NCBI RefSeq assembly: GCF_014904755.1
Contig: NZ_JACZFQ010000095.1
Span: 173,645-237,644, forward strand
Length of the DNA: 64,000 bases
Reading direction: 5' to 3'
Source of the DNA: Neoluteolibacter marinus
GTDB taxonomy: Bacteria; Verrucomicrobiota; Verrucomicrobiia; Verrucomicrobiales; Akkermansiaceae
Position numbers and translations under genes: made by a program. Within the stretch, counting starts at the first letter, position 1, and each line of letters begins with the position of its first letter. Positions 52,706 to 62,224 of this stretch are shown here, piece by piece. The notes beneath the pieces are model-generated. The model was given only the letters and a program-made list of their open reading frames with translations, was not told where the DNA came from and ran no database searches.

Positions 52706-53268
52706 GATCCGGGAGCGGGGTTGATTTTCATCTCGCGCTCGATGCAGCGCCGCAGCGCGATCCGCAGGCGGAACAACATCCCGCGCAGGGCGGCGGCGCT
52801 GCGGCCGCTGTCCCGCGACTCGCGTTCGACCGCCCCATGTTCGGCATAGCGTTCCAGCAGCAAGTGACGTTCGTCCGCCGGTACTTTGCCGAGGCAGGAC
52901 TTGAGGGCCGGCATCCGTTCGGCAATGAGCGGATCGCTCTCCTCGAACTCGTCCGCCAGCGACTCCAGCAGCTCGTCGTTGAACACGAGCCGCTTCTCGC
53001 GCCGCGCCCGCTTCTGGTGGTTCATCGTCACGAAACGGGCGAAAGTGTAGGCCCAGGTTCGGAAGTTGGTCCCCTCCTCGAAGTCCTCCCGCTTCTCCCA
53101 GAGCAGCATGTTGACCTCCTGCACGATGTCCGCCCGGGCATCGGGAAAAGGCATCAGGTGACCGACGAATGACCGCAGCTGCGGTTGCAGGTCGATCAAC
53201 TGGCAGACGAAGTCCCCGGAAGAGGGGTCGCTGGCCTTGGTTGGAGATTCGGGAAACACGTCTGTCAC
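52702..53268 (-). CDS. ECF sigma factor paired with FecR-LamG protein
   Basis: 188 residues from GTG 53268 (VTDVFPESP); the frame is open further upstream, but that part runs into the promoter area of the divergent gene. Region 2: RADIVQEVNMLLWEKRE and FRTWAYTFARFVTMNHQKR. Region 4 near the end: VERESRDSGRSAAALRGMLFRLR. It is of the Rhodopirellula/Verrucomicrobium-type group. It is co-transcribed with the overlapping FecR-LamG gene and diverges from a secreted protein gene, a likely target. Confidence 0.88.
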   Translation of the reverse strand: MTDVFPESPTKASDPSSGDFVCQLIDLQPQLRSFVGHLMPFPDARADIVQEVNMLLWEKREDFEEGTNFRTWAYTFARFVTMNHQKRARREKRLVFNDELLESLADEFEESDPLIAERMPALKSCLGKVPADERHLLLERYAEHGAVERESRDSGRSAAALRGMLFRLRIALRRCIEREMKINPAPGS

Positions 53269-53404
53269 CGGTGGTATGTCAGGGAGCGTGGAAACGTTCG
53301 CGGAATTTCGCAACCGGGCGTTGAAAGTTTTTCCGGCGAACGTTTCCAGCCGTTTGGACATGCCGATGGGAAGGAAGCGACCAAGCCAGCTTCCTCCCCA
53401 TGTC

Positions 53405-55135
53405 ATGAAACCCAACACCATTCTGGCCATCGCGTTGTCCACCGGCCTCGCCCAGGGACAGCTCATCATCGCAGACGACTTCAACATCACCGGCGACAGT
53501 TCCGTCGCCACCGGCTTCGGCCCCGACGGGGTGAACACCGAGGTCGCCACCCGGCTCACCGGGCAGGCTGCGACCGACTTCACCCTCAGCTACTACCAGT
53601 CCGGGACCGGCAAGGACCCCTCCGCCTTCGACATCGCCGACAACCGGTTCCGGATCGCCGCCCTGGGCGGAGTCGGTGCCGTCCAGCTCTCCACGGATTC
53701 CAGCACCGGCTTCGACTTCGGCAGCTATCTCGTCGGCAAGACCTACGAGATCCTGGTCACCCTGGACAACGATTCGGTCGACACCGCCAACCGCCGGTTC
53801 TCCTTCATCCTCGGCGCGTCGACCAATGACAACGTCAACAACTGCCCGCTGTCGCTTCAACTCCAGGCCGACGCCAATTCCGCGGGCGCCCAGATCTTCA
53901 AGCGCGTCGGCGCCAACTCGAACCCCGACGGTGTGGCGATCAACCAGGCGATCGCCTCCGGTCTGCCCTACGGTGAGCCTGTTAGCCTGAGAATCGTCAT
54001 CGAGGACGTCGATACCACCCTCATCGGCCACTCCACCTACGCCATCTACCTCAACGGTTCGCCCACGCCGGCGGATAGCGGCACCTTTGGGTTTGCCACG
54101 ACATCCCGCCACTTCATCTACGACATCGCCCAGCTGACCGGTCCCGCCACCTACGAAGATTTCTCGGTCACCGTCACCGGCGACGCCCCGGAAGCACCGG
54201 TCACCCCGCCCCGCTACGTCTACTTCGTCCAGGGCAACGGCGACATCCGGGGCTTTACCGGCATCAACACCGGCGACATTCCGGTCACCGGCCCCGGCGG
54301 TGCCGCCACCGGCTTCCTCGAGGCGAGCCAGCCGTCGTATGGAACCTTCCAGGGTTTCACCACCGACCCGAGCACCGGCATCGTTTACGGCATCAATGTC
54401 TTCGGCGATGTCATCCAGTGGCCGACCCTGGCCGACTGGCTGGCCGACACCAACTCGATCGTGCCCGACTTCGGCGAACCGGGCTTCGCCGTCTACGGCG
54501 GCACCGGTGCCCAGGGATCGGTGCACGGCATCAGCTACGACGGCAACACCGGCGGCTTCTACGTGGTCTATGAAGGCGACGCGTTGATCGACGGCGACAT
54601 CGGCGAGTATGCAACGGCCGAAGACTTCGTGAACAATGTCAACGCCACCGTCACCGCCTCGACCTACGGCGGCAATCGTTTCAACTTCTACTACTTCAAC
54701 GAGGACGCCCCCACCACCCAGGCCTCCCCGAACGACATCCCCGGCGCCAACTACTTCCAGGCCAGCGGCGGCGGCGTGCTGGAGGGTTTCCAGACCCTGG
54801 CCGACTACATCTCGAATCCCGGCAACAAGACCTTCAGCAAGGACGGCTTCGGGGGATCCAGCATCGGGGCCTTCGCCCTGCCGATCCCCGCCCCGCCGGA
54901 GTTCGGCCTCCAGGTTTCCAACGTCCAGCGCAACGGTGCCGGAGAGGTGACCAGCGTCGATCTATCATGGTCGGTCGAAGCCGACACCAGCTACAACCTG
55001 CTCGGCTCGCCGGATCTGGCCACACCGTTCGCGATCCTGCCCGGCATGGAAGGCGTGACCACCTCGCCCCAGACGGTCACCGTTCCGGCCGGTTACGAAA
55101 GCAAGGGCTTCTTCTCCATCGAGATCGCCCCTTGA
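53405..55135 (+). CDS. Secreted hypothetical protein sharing a module with the sulfatase
   Basis: 576 residues from ATG 53405 with a signal peptide (MKPNTILAIALSTGLAQG). Residues 20-260 form a module similar to the C-terminus of the sulfatase at 48645 (GLPYGEPVSLRIVIED; SRHFIYDIAQLTGPATYE). The rest (about 265-510) is a repetitive domain (YVYFVQGNGDIRGFTGI, GIVYGINVFGDVIQW), perhaps propeller-like, with a C-terminal Verrucomicrobia-type ending (TSYNLLGSPDLATPF). No PEP-CTERM tail. It lies opposite the ECF sigma gene, with about 135 bases between starts, and may be controlled by it. Confidence 0.8.
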   Translation: MKPNTILAIALSTGLAQGQLIIADDFNITGDSSVATGFGPDGVNTEVATRLTGQAATDFTLSYYQSGTGKDPSAFDIADNRFRIAALGGVGAVQLSTDSSTGFDFGSYLVGKTYEILVTLDNDSVDTANRRFSFILGASTNDNVNNCPLSLQLQADANSAGAQIFKRVGANSNPDGVAINQAIASGLPYGEPVSLRIVIEDVDTTLIGHSTYAIYLNGSPTPADSGTFGFATTSRHFIYDIAQLTGPATYEDFSVTVTGDAPEAPVTPPRYVYFVQGNGDIRGFTGINTGDIPVTGPGGAATGFLEASQPSYGTFQGFTTDPSTGIVYGINVFGDVIQWPTLADWLADTNSIVPDFGEPGFAVYGGTGAQGSVHGISYDGNTGGFYVVYEGDALIDGDIGEYATAEDFVNNVNATVTASTYGGNRFNFYYFNEDAPTTQASPNDIPGANYFQASGGGVLEGFQTLADYISNPGNKTFSKDGFGGSSIGAFALPIPAPPEFGLQVSNVQRNGAGEVTSVDLSWSVEADTSYNLLGSPDLATPFAILPGMEGVTTSPQTVTVPAGYESKGFFSIEIAP

Positions 55136-55180
55136 TTCCTTGGAAAGACCCGACCTTCGCCCGCACAATGCTGGCGAAGG

Positions 55181-56281
55181 TCACGGAGTTTCCCCGCTCA
55201 TCTCCGAGAGCAGACGGAAGAAGCCCTTCTTCCTCTCGCTGCCGGTCGACCAGTCCACCGGCACGCTCTGGTATCCTTCCTCGAACGGCTCGCCCTTCAT
55301 CCGGTAGTCGAAGTAGCCCCACGATGCGCCCGCCCCGGTCGCCGCGGTAAAGTGGTTCGAATCCTTTTCGAAGTCGAAGTGGTCATCCTCGTTGATGACG
55401 ACCGGTTGTCCCCGGTAACCCTCCACCTCCCGGGTCTTCTTCACCAGCGCCCGCAGTGCCTCCGGTCCCGCGACGCCGTTGCCGTGCAGCAACAGGAAAT
55501 CCGCGCAGGCCACCACGTTCGGACCGGGCACCGTGCCGCCGCCGTAGGAGGTGCTCACGGCCAGCCGCCGGCCCGCCCGCGCCGATCGCTCCTGCACGCG
55601 CTTGATCAGTTCATCCACCCGCTGCGGCTTCAGGATCGCGTGGTCGTAGCGGACGTTGCACTCGTTGTTGATCTCCACCAGCACGTGGCGGTAGCCCTTG
55701 GCGATCACCCAATCGGTCGCGCCATCCACCGCGCGGATCACCGCCGCCTCGTCCTTCAGCCGCTCGTCCTGGCCGAAATAGAAATAGCCGAGGATGACCA
55801 CCATCCCCAGCTCATCCGCGGCGTCGAGCACCCGCTCAAGACGGTCGAGATAGGGCTTCCGCAAGCCACCCTCCGCATCGAAGGCCGAGTTCTCCCAAGG
55901 CTGCTCTTTCGAGTATCCCTGCGGCGATCCGCCCTGCAGGTTCAGCGTGAAGGCGAGCAAGCCGTGCCGCCGCCAGTCCGCCATCGCCCGGATGAACTCC
56001 GTGGTGTTCCGCTCCGGGTCCCACGTGCCGGTATCGGGATACGCCCAACGCCCGCGGGTCGCCGGGTTCATGTCATCGAAGATGCCCTGCACCATCCGGG
56101 CGTTCGGCAGCAGGCCCTCGACCGGATGGCCGCGCCAGCTGCGTCCCTTCATGGTCGCTTCGCCGTTGATCAGGAAGGCTCCGTCACGGATCGAAACCCC
56201 GGTTTGACCCGCGCGTCCCGGTGCGGCGCCCAGCACCGCGAGCGCCGCCAGGCAGACCGTGATGCTCCTCACAGCTTTCAT
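55181..56281 (-). CDS. Exported TIM-barrel glycoside hydrolase-like protein
   Basis: 366 residues with a signal peptide (ITVCLAALAVLGAAPGRA). The sequence fits a clan-A (beta/alpha)8 hydrolase: candidate acid/base E207 in LVEINNECNV after the fourth strand and candidate nucleophile E298 in VVINEDDHF after the seventh. YPDTGTWDPERNTTEFIRAM and AFTLNLQGGSPQGY are typical of a cellulase-like DUF family in PVC bacteria. The substrate is unknown. It begins 13 bases after the PVC dehydrogenase stop, on the same strand, so the two probably form an operon. Confidence 0.8.
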   Translation of the reverse strand: MKAVRSITVCLAALAVLGAAPGRAGQTGVSIRDGAFLINGEATMKGRSWRGHPVEGLLPNARMVQGIFDDMNPATRGRWAYPDTGTWDPERNTTEFIRAMADWRRHGLLAFTLNLQGGSPQGYSKEQPWENSAFDAEGGLRKPYLDRLERVLDAADELGMVVILGYFYFGQDERLKDEAAVIRAVDGATDWVIAKGYRHVLVEINNECNVRYDHAILKPQRVDELIKRVQERSARAGRRLAVSTSYGGGTVPGPNVVACADFLLLHGNGVAGPEALRALVKKTREVEGYRGQPVVINEDDHFDFEKDSNHFTAATGAGASWGYFDYRMKGEPFEEGYQSVPVDWSTGSERKKGFFRLLSEMSGETP

Positions 56282-56294
56282 CGTCCGGACCCCG

Positions 56295-59183
56295 TCACTT
56301 GCCCGGCCCCATCAGGTAGCCGATCAAATCCCGCACTTCGTCGTCCGACAGCCCGTTGATCATGCCTTCCGGCATCATCGATTTCCCGAGCGCCTTGTTC
56401 TCCTTCACCTCCCTCTTGGGCACCTTCGTCTCGACCCCGACCATGCGCAGGATCAGCTCCTCGTCGTTTTCCGCGGCCAGCATGCCGATGACGGTGCTGC
56501 CGTCCTTCTTCTCGATCTGGTGGAGTTCGTAGCCGACCCCGACCAGCGCGTTCGGATCGATGATGTTGTCGAGCCAGTGGTCGAGGCTGCCGCGCTCACC
56601 TCCGGTCAACTCGGGCCCGATCTCGCCGCCCTCGCCGAAGAGCTTGTGGCAGGCCGCGCAGGTCCGGCCGAAGATGAGCTTGCCGTTCGCGGTGTCCGCC
56701 TTGGCGAGCACCTCCGGCGTCAGCTTCGCCTTCCACCCGGCGATCAATGCCCGGCGTCCGGCCTGATCCGCCGAAAGCTCGCCCCAGCGGGCGACGATCT
56801 CCTTATGCAACGACGGATCTCGTACTTCCCTCAGGCTCGCCACGGCGTCCGGCGGGACATCCCGGTCGAGCAGTTTCTTCGCACCCAGCCATTCCAGCAG
56901 CAGGGCCACCTTCCCTTCCCGCGCCGCCAAGCGGCTGACTTCGGTCTTTTCTTCCGGGGTGAATCCCGCCACCCGGTCCTTGGTCGCCCCCTCGTCGAGC
57001 AAGCGCGGCCAGACCAGGAGCACGGGCAGGCGCAGGGCAGGATCGTCCATCAGCCGAGCCAGGCGCCCTTGGTCGGAGTCCTTCAGGTGCGGGGCCAGCA
57101 GCTTCAGCGCCTTCTTGCGCCGCGGCGCTGCGACCCCGCGATCCTCCAGGGTCGCCCACAGCTTCCCGGTCGCCTCGCGATCACCGTTGCGGGTCAGCAG
57201 GTCGTCCACCTTCGCCGCGATCGCCGGGTCCGCGCCGTCCTTGAACGACGACACCATGCTGATCCCACGTTCGTCGAGCCGCTCGTCCGGGCGGATCTCC
57301 ATGCGCACCCGCAGCGCCTCGAGCAACGACGCCCGGGTCAGGTCGCCGTTCGTGTAGCCGGTCAACAGCGCATCCGCCGAGCCCAGCCGGCGGGCCGTCC
57401 AGTTCAACAGGCGCCCGTCCGGGCTGGTATGCGCAATCTTCACCGCCCGCTCCTCGTTCCCGGGCACCAGCCGCTCAAAGCCGAACCAGAACAACTTCGT
57501 GAGGTTCGCATCGTCGGCGACCATTTTCGGTGCAATGGCATCCGCCACCTGCCAAGCGGCATCGTCGGGCAACTTCTGCAGGGCCGAGCACAGCGACAAC
57601 AGGACCACCGGCGACTCCTCCTTGGCGGCGAGCGCGACCGCGCCCGCGGGATCCAGCCGCACCGACCAGGCGCGGAGCCACTCGCTCGGGTCATCGAAGA
57701 GCCCGCCCTTGAGTTCCCCGCAAACCGCCAGGCACCACATCGCCCGCAGCCGCCGGGTCTCGTCGGGGTGATTCCGCATCGTGTGCCCCAGGAAAGCGAT
57801 CGCCGCCGGGTCGAGCTTGGCACCACTGGCAACGCGCTCTTGCAGAAGCCTCCGCGCGGTCCGCAGCTGCCACTCGTCGCGGCCGGCCTGCAGCTTCGCC
57901 AGGTCCAGGTCGCCGGCCTTGGTCAAGTCACCCGCCCACGGCTTGAGGTCGCCGTGCCGCAGGCGGAACAGCCGGCCGTTGCTGCGATCCCAACGCTGCG
58001 GGTCGGGACGGTGACAGCTGGTGTCATCGTGCCAGTCGGTGAAATACAGCGCCCCATCCGGGCCCGGCTCGATCGCCACGCCGAGGAACCACTGGTCCAT
58101 CGACAGCATCACGTCCGGGGCATGCTTGCCGGTCCAGCCGGAGCCTTTCCGCTCCACGAGGTCGCGGTTCAGGCGATGGCCGTGGATATTGAAGAACAGC
58201 GCGCTGTCCCGGAAATCCGCCGGGAAGGAGTCGCTCAGGCACATCGCGAAGCCGCAGTGGGCGTGGCCGCCCCCGGCATCCGACACGCCCTTCGAGATCG
58301 CGTTCTCATGCCCCCAGTGCGCGTGGTCGCCGATATTGCCGACCCAGTGCCGGTGATCCGCGATGGTCTCCAGCGGCTCGTAGATGTGGGGATTGAAATG
58401 CGAGCCCGCCTGACGCTGGTAGTAGCCGCCGGGAATGATGTGCCACAGGTGCGGGATCACGCAGGCCTCGCAGAAGGCCTCGCCGCGATCGTTGAAGTCG
58501 AGCCCCCAGGGATTCGACGTGCCCCAGGCGAAGACCTCGAACTGGCGCGTCACCGGGTGAAAACGCCAGATCCCGGCATTGATCGGCACCCGCTGCTCGT
58601 CCGGAGTCCCCGGCTTGCCGACCCGGGAGTGGGTGAAGACCCCGTGGCAGCCGTAGAGCCAACCGTCCGGACCCCAGATGAAGGAATTCAGCGTCTCGTG
58701 GGTATCGTGATAGCCCCAGCCGTCGAGCAGGATTTCCGGTGCTCCGTCGGCCTTGTCATCGCCGTCCTTGTCGGCCAGGAACATGAAATAGGGGGCCGCG
58801 CCCACGTAGACGCCGCCGAAGCCCGTCTCGATCCCGCTCACCAGGTTCAACCCCTCGGCGAAGACCTTGCGAGTCTCGAAGCTGCCGTCGCCGTCCGCGT
58901 CCTCCAGGATCAGGATGCGGTCCTTGCCCTCGCCCTCCGGCGCCCGCGTCGGGTAGGTCATCCCTTCCGCCAGCCAGATCCGCCCGCGGGCGTCGAAACA
59001 CATCGCGATCGGCTGCACGATCTCCGGCTCGCTGGCCACCAGGTCCACCGCGAAGCCCGCCGGCACCTTCATGTGCCCCGCCGCCTCCGCCGCCGGCATG
59101 CCGTGCGCCATCTCATCCTGGGCCAAGGCACTGCCAGCCATCAGCAGCCAGCCCAAACGGGTTTTCCAATCCATCCGCTGCAT
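56295..59183 (-). CDS. PVC-type haem-binding dehydrogenase (propeller, HEAT-like region and cytochrome c)
   Basis: 962 residues with an N-terminal signal segment (MDWKTRLGWLLMAGSALA). The first part (about 40-430) is the membrane-bound dehydrogenase propeller of the PVC group (FAVDLVASEPEIVQPIAMCFDARGRIWLAE, YFTDWHDDTS). The centre (about 440-800) is helical with HEAT-like repeats. The C-terminus has a cytochrome c domain with C842-A-A-C-H846 and a distal MPEGMINGLS. Such proteins oxidise unknown sugars or alcohols in the periplasm and pass electrons to the haem. A GAGG-type binding site precedes ATG 59183. It is first in an operon with the glycosidase. Confidence 0.93.
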   Translation of the reverse strand: MQRMDWKTRLGWLLMAGSALAQDEMAHGMPAAEAAGHMKVPAGFAVDLVASEPEIVQPIAMCFDARGRIWLAEGMTYPTRAPEGEGKDRILILEDADGDGSFETRKVFAEGLNLVSGIETGFGGVYVGAAPYFMFLADKDGDDKADGAPEILLDGWGYHDTHETLNSFIWGPDGWLYGCHGVFTHSRVGKPGTPDEQRVPINAGIWRFHPVTRQFEVFAWGTSNPWGLDFNDRGEAFCEACVIPHLWHIIPGGYYQRQAGSHFNPHIYEPLETIADHRHWVGNIGDHAHWGHENAISKGVSDAGGGHAHCGFAMCLSDSFPADFRDSALFFNIHGHRLNRDLVERKGSGWTGKHAPDVMLSMDQWFLGVAIEPGPDGALYFTDWHDDTSCHRPDPQRWDRSNGRLFRLRHGDLKPWAGDLTKAGDLDLAKLQAGRDEWQLRTARRLLQERVASGAKLDPAAIAFLGHTMRNHPDETRRLRAMWCLAVCGELKGGLFDDPSEWLRAWSVRLDPAGAVALAAKEESPVVLLSLCSALQKLPDDAAWQVADAIAPKMVADDANLTKLFWFGFERLVPGNEERAVKIAHTSPDGRLLNWTARRLGSADALLTGYTNGDLTRASLLEALRVRMEIRPDERLDERGISMVSSFKDGADPAIAAKVDDLLTRNGDREATGKLWATLEDRGVAAPRRKKALKLLAPHLKDSDQGRLARLMDDPALRLPVLLVWPRLLDEGATKDRVAGFTPEEKTEVSRLAAREGKVALLLEWLGAKKLLDRDVPPDAVASLREVRDPSLHKEIVARWGELSADQAGRRALIAGWKAKLTPEVLAKADTANGKLIFGRTCAACHKLFGEGGEIGPELTGGERGSLDHWLDNIIDPNALVGVGYELHQIEKKDGSTVIGMLAAENDEELILRMVGVETKVPKREVKENKALGKSMMPEGMINGLSDDEVRDLIGYLMGPGK

Positions 59184-59241
59184 ACCGCCTCATTTTCCAG
59201 CGGCTTTCAAGCGATGACAGGACCGGGGATCCTTTGAATCC

Positions 59242-59374
59242 GGACCAGGATGGATGGGATCGGAAGCTTGTTCTAGGAAAGGCCCCTCCGGTTGCCATCC
59301 ATCTCCGTTCATCCCGTGCATCTGTGGTTTTTCACCAAGCACAGCCATCCTATCCATCCCATCCATCCTGGTCC
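59242..59374. repeat. Intergenic inverted repeat with 19-bp perfect arms
   Basis: ggaccaggatggatgggat (59242-59260) is exactly complementary to 59356-59374. The 95-base interior contains catccatctccgttcatc and tgcatctgtggtttttcac, of the sort seen in interspersed intergenic repeats. No gene is inside. It may be a REP- or MITE-like element between divergently placed genes. Confidence 0.65.
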
Positions 59375-59450
59375 CCATTCTCCGTCCGGAGGGAAAGGGT
59401 GACGAAAACTGTCGATGACCGCGGCGATTTCCCGCCGTAAGGAGAATCCC

Positions 59451-59894
59451 ATGGCCACCCTCACCTTCCTCCCCATCACCCCCGAGCTCGAGTTCGACTG
59501 CACCAACTACGAGGCCGTTGCCGAGGTCATGATGGACGCCCTGCGAGCCACCCTCGCCTACGACAATCCCCCGCCTTGGACCGGCTATCTCGCCTTCACC
59601 GCCGACAAGCAGGCCGTGGGCATCGGCGCCTTCAAGTCCCCGCCCGACGAGCAGGGCGAGGTCGAACTCGCCTGGTTCACCTTCCCGCCCTACGAGCACC
59701 AGGGCCATGGCACCCGCATCGCCCGCCACCTCGTCGAGCTCGCCACCGCCCAGGAGCCCGCACCGGTCCTCATCGCCCACACCGAACCGGCCGAGGGCCC
59801 GTCGGCGAAGATCTGCACCCGCCTCGGCTTCACCTGCGAGGGCCAGCTCGAGCTCCCCGACGACGGCCCGGTCTGGCGCTGGCGCCGGGGATGA
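59451..59894 (+). CDS. GNAT family N-acetyltransferase
   Basis: 147 residues from ATG 59451, with an excellent ribosome binding site (AAGGAG, six bases upstream). The GNAT fold is visible: GYLAFTADKQAVGIGAFKSPPDEQGEVELAWFTFPPYEHQGHGTRIARHLVELA contains the acetyl-CoA loop in the Q-G-H-G-T pattern, and it ends with ICTRLGFTCEGQLE. The substrate is unknown. It converges with the GH30-like gene, with three bases between stops. Confidence 0.9.
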   Translation: MATLTFLPITPELEFDCTNYEAVAEVMMDALRATLAYDNPPPWTGYLAFTADKQAVGIGAFKSPPDEQGEVELAWFTFPPYEHQGHGTRIARHLVELATAQEPAPVLIAHTEPAEGPSAKICTRLGFTCEGQLELPDDGPVWRWRRG

Positions 59895-59897
59895 GAG

Positions 59898-61490
59898 TTA
59901 CTCCAGGCACACCGTCACCACCGCCCGCGCCGGCAGTGGCACCGCCGCCACGGCGGCCTTGCCCGCCTTCAAGTTGGCATCCGCGGAAGTGGTGTAGGTC
60001 CGGGCCTCGCCGTCGCCCCCCAGATCGCAGCGCTGCTCCTCCCTGGAAAGGTTCACCAGCACCACCACCCGGCCGCCGTCGGCTGCCCGATAGGCGGTGG
60101 CGAGCACGCCGTCCACCGGCGACTGGCCGGGCTCGATCTCGCACTTCACCCGCACCATCCCGGGCCGGACGAAGCGCGAGTAATTGCCCAGCGTCCACAG
60201 CAGCTTGCTTTCCCTCACCGCGCCGTCCCGCTGCAGGCTCTCCACCTGCGGCCCCATGCGGCCGGTCGTGCCGTCGGAACCGTCGTCCAGATAGATCAGC
60301 CCGTCCTTGTAGTCGACCTGGCTCAGCGCCGTCCACCACTGCCACGACCGCGCCCGGGTGATTGCCAGGTCGTGATGGATGATCCGCGCCACGTAGAGCG
60401 CCGTGTCCATCCCCAGGTCGCGGCGGCCTCCCCCGCCGATCTCCCCGTTCTCCTGCAGGATGCAATACTCGCTCATCCAGTAGCCCAGCGCCGGGTCCAC
60501 CGCCGCCATCGCGTCCGCCACCCTCCGCCGGTTCCCGACCTGCTGGTCCACCGGCCACACCGAATGATAACTGTGCGCCGACAGGATCGGTTCGACCCGC
60601 GGCAGCTTCCCCAGGTAAAGCGGCGAGTCCCGGCTGAAAAAGGCCCGCGCCAGGTCGTCGCGGCCGTCGCTCGGTTGGCCCAGTTCGGCCATCCGCAGCG
60701 CCGCGTGACCGATCGTCCCCGCCTCCCCCACCACGATCCCCGTCTTCAGCCCGCGCCGCTCGATCGCCGCCGACAGCGCCTTCACCAGCTCCGCGATCTC
60801 CGCGTTGAATGCCGGCGTGCCTTCCTGGTCGCCCTCGTCCCAATTCCACTGCGGCTCGTTCACCGGGCTGACATCGTCGAAGGGCATCCCCTCCTTCTCG
60901 AAATGCTCCAGCACCTCCGCCAGGTAGTCCGCGTAGGCGTTCATCGCCCCCGGCTTGAGGTTGAGATGAAGGTCCCCCTTCGTCGCGAAGGCCTTGCCGT
61001 TCTTGCTCAGGCTCACCGGCGGCGCATTCGGAAAGACCAGGAAGCGCTCGACCCCGTGCTTCCGCGCCTGGCGCAGGAACCACTGCTGGCCCTCCAGCTT
61101 GCTCCAGTCATAGCGGCCGTCGCCGTCCAGGAAGCACTCCCCCCGCCGCCACACATTGCGGATGCCCGAGTCCCGCCCCTGCTCCGCGCTCCCGGCGCTC
61201 AGGTAAAACCGCCAGATCGACAGCCCGATCCCCTGCGGGTTCCCGTCCCCGTCGACTTCCTTGCTGAAAAGCAGCCGCGCGATCCGCTCCCGCTTCTCCA
61301 GCGGCCAGTTCTTGCCGACGAACTGGCAGCGCCACGCGTCCGACGCGCCGAAGCCATCCATCGTCTGGTAGCGCGTCTCCGGATCCAGCGTCACCTTCAG
61401 CGGATCCCCGGCGTGCAGCTCCCCGCCTGGCGTTGCAAGTGCCAGCAAAACCCCCGCCATCCATCGCCCTGCCGTCATTCCGTTCTTCAT
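59898..61490 (-). CDS. GH30-family glycoside hydrolase (endo-beta-1,6-galactanase-like)
   Basis: About 530 residues from ATG 61490 with a signal peptide (WMAGVLLALATPGGELHA). The catalytic barrel has QTMDGFGASDAWRCQF near the start, acid/base E212 in SPVNEPQW and nucleophile E341 in YWMSEYC. A C-terminal beta-sandwich (LVNLSREEQRCDL) completes the GH30 pattern. The closest resemblance is to beta-1,6-galactanases and xylanases; exact specificity is not determinable. Substrates would be extracellular glycans, matching the neighbouring sulfatase and esterase. Confidence 0.88.
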   Translation of the reverse strand: MKNGMTAGRWMAGVLLALATPGGELHAGDPLKVTLDPETRYQTMDGFGASDAWRCQFVGKNWPLEKRERIARLLFSKEVDGDGNPQGIGLSIWRFYLSAGSAEQGRDSGIRNVWRRGECFLDGDGRYDWSKLEGQQWFLRQARKHGVERFLVFPNAPPVSLSKNGKAFATKGDLHLNLKPGAMNAYADYLAEVLEHFEKEGMPFDDVSPVNEPQWNWDEGDQEGTPAFNAEIAELVKALSAAIERRGLKTGIVVGEAGTIGHAALRMAELGQPSDGRDDLARAFFSRDSPLYLGKLPRVEPILSAHSYHSVWPVDQQVGNRRRVADAMAAVDPALGYWMSEYCILQENGEIGGGGRRDLGMDTALYVARIIHHDLAITRARSWQWWTALSQVDYKDGLIYLDDGSDGTTGRMGPQVESLQRDGAVRESKLLWTLGNYSRFVRPGMVRVKCEIEPGQSPVDGVLATAYRAADGGRVVVLVNLSREEQRCDLGGDGEARTYTTSADANLKAGKAAVAAVPLPARAVVTVCLE

Positions 61491-61574
61491 CCGTCCCGCC
61501 GCACCCTGCCCCCGCCCCGCCCGCTCGACAATCCCATCTTCCAAGGAACGGCAGCGACCGCGAAAGGGAGCCTC

Positions 61575-62111
61575 CTACTGCACCGGCACCGTGATCAAAC
61601 GCTGCCTTCGCTGCCTCTCGAAATCCACGCGGAACCGCTCCGGCGAGCTTTCATGGGCGGGTAGTTCCACGCTGAAGCGCTCCACGTCCTGCAGCGACGC
61701 CGGCAAATACAAGTCGGCATAGGAGAATTGGTCGACCGGCGCGGTGTACGGCCGCGGGATCCGCGTGTTGTTCCAGGCCAAGCGCACCTCCTGCCGGAAT
61801 TTCCCGCTGCGGATCACCGCGAGGTCGTCGCGGAACGCAGTCGACTTGCCCTTCTCCGGCAGGGCGAAAACCCGCACCAGCACCCTGCCGTCCTCTTCCA
61901 CGAACCCCTTCACCGAGAAATCCTTCAGCCCGGGCAGTTTCTTCACCGCCGTGTCGGCCTTCGACGGCGGGATGCCGCCATCGTAGTTCTCCACCTTGTC
62001 CAGCCCGGTCGGCGCATAATACACCTCATCCTCATAGACCACACAACCCGCCGCCCCGAGGACCAGCCCCAGCAAGACGCCTCGCCGCAACCATGATATC
62101 ATGTCCACCAT
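61575..62111 (-). CDS. Putative lipoprotein
   Basis: 178 residues from ATG 62111. The N-terminus has a signal sequence ending at C23 in LGAAGC, a lipobox-like site. The mature protein is beta-rich with Arg and Pro at the end (VDFERQRRQRL). No family is recognised. It lies in the same direction as and upstream of the GH30-like gene, with about 85 bases between, so association is possible. Confidence 0.7.
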   Translation of the reverse strand: MVDMISWLRRGVLLGLVLGAAGCVVYEDEVYYAPTGLDKVENYDGGIPPSKADTAVKKLPGLKDFSVKGFVEEDGRVLVRVFALPEKGKSTAFRDDLAVIRSGKFRQEVRLAWNNTRIPRPYTAPVDQFSYADLYLPASLQDVERFSVELPAHESSPERFRVDFERQRRQRLITVPVQ

Positions 62112-62224
62112 CGGCGTAGCCGATCCGTTGCGGCGGGATCCGTCAATCCTCGAGCGTCAGCCTCCACGCCCTCCCGTGCCCGGGGATCAGGGTCCCACCG
62201 TGGCCCGATCCCGTGCCCGGGGAT

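Noticed and set aside
56259..59237. Plus-strand frame of nearly 1000 codons opposite the PVC dehydrogenase
   Set aside because: Antisense shadow of a well-supported gene; no recognisable motifs.
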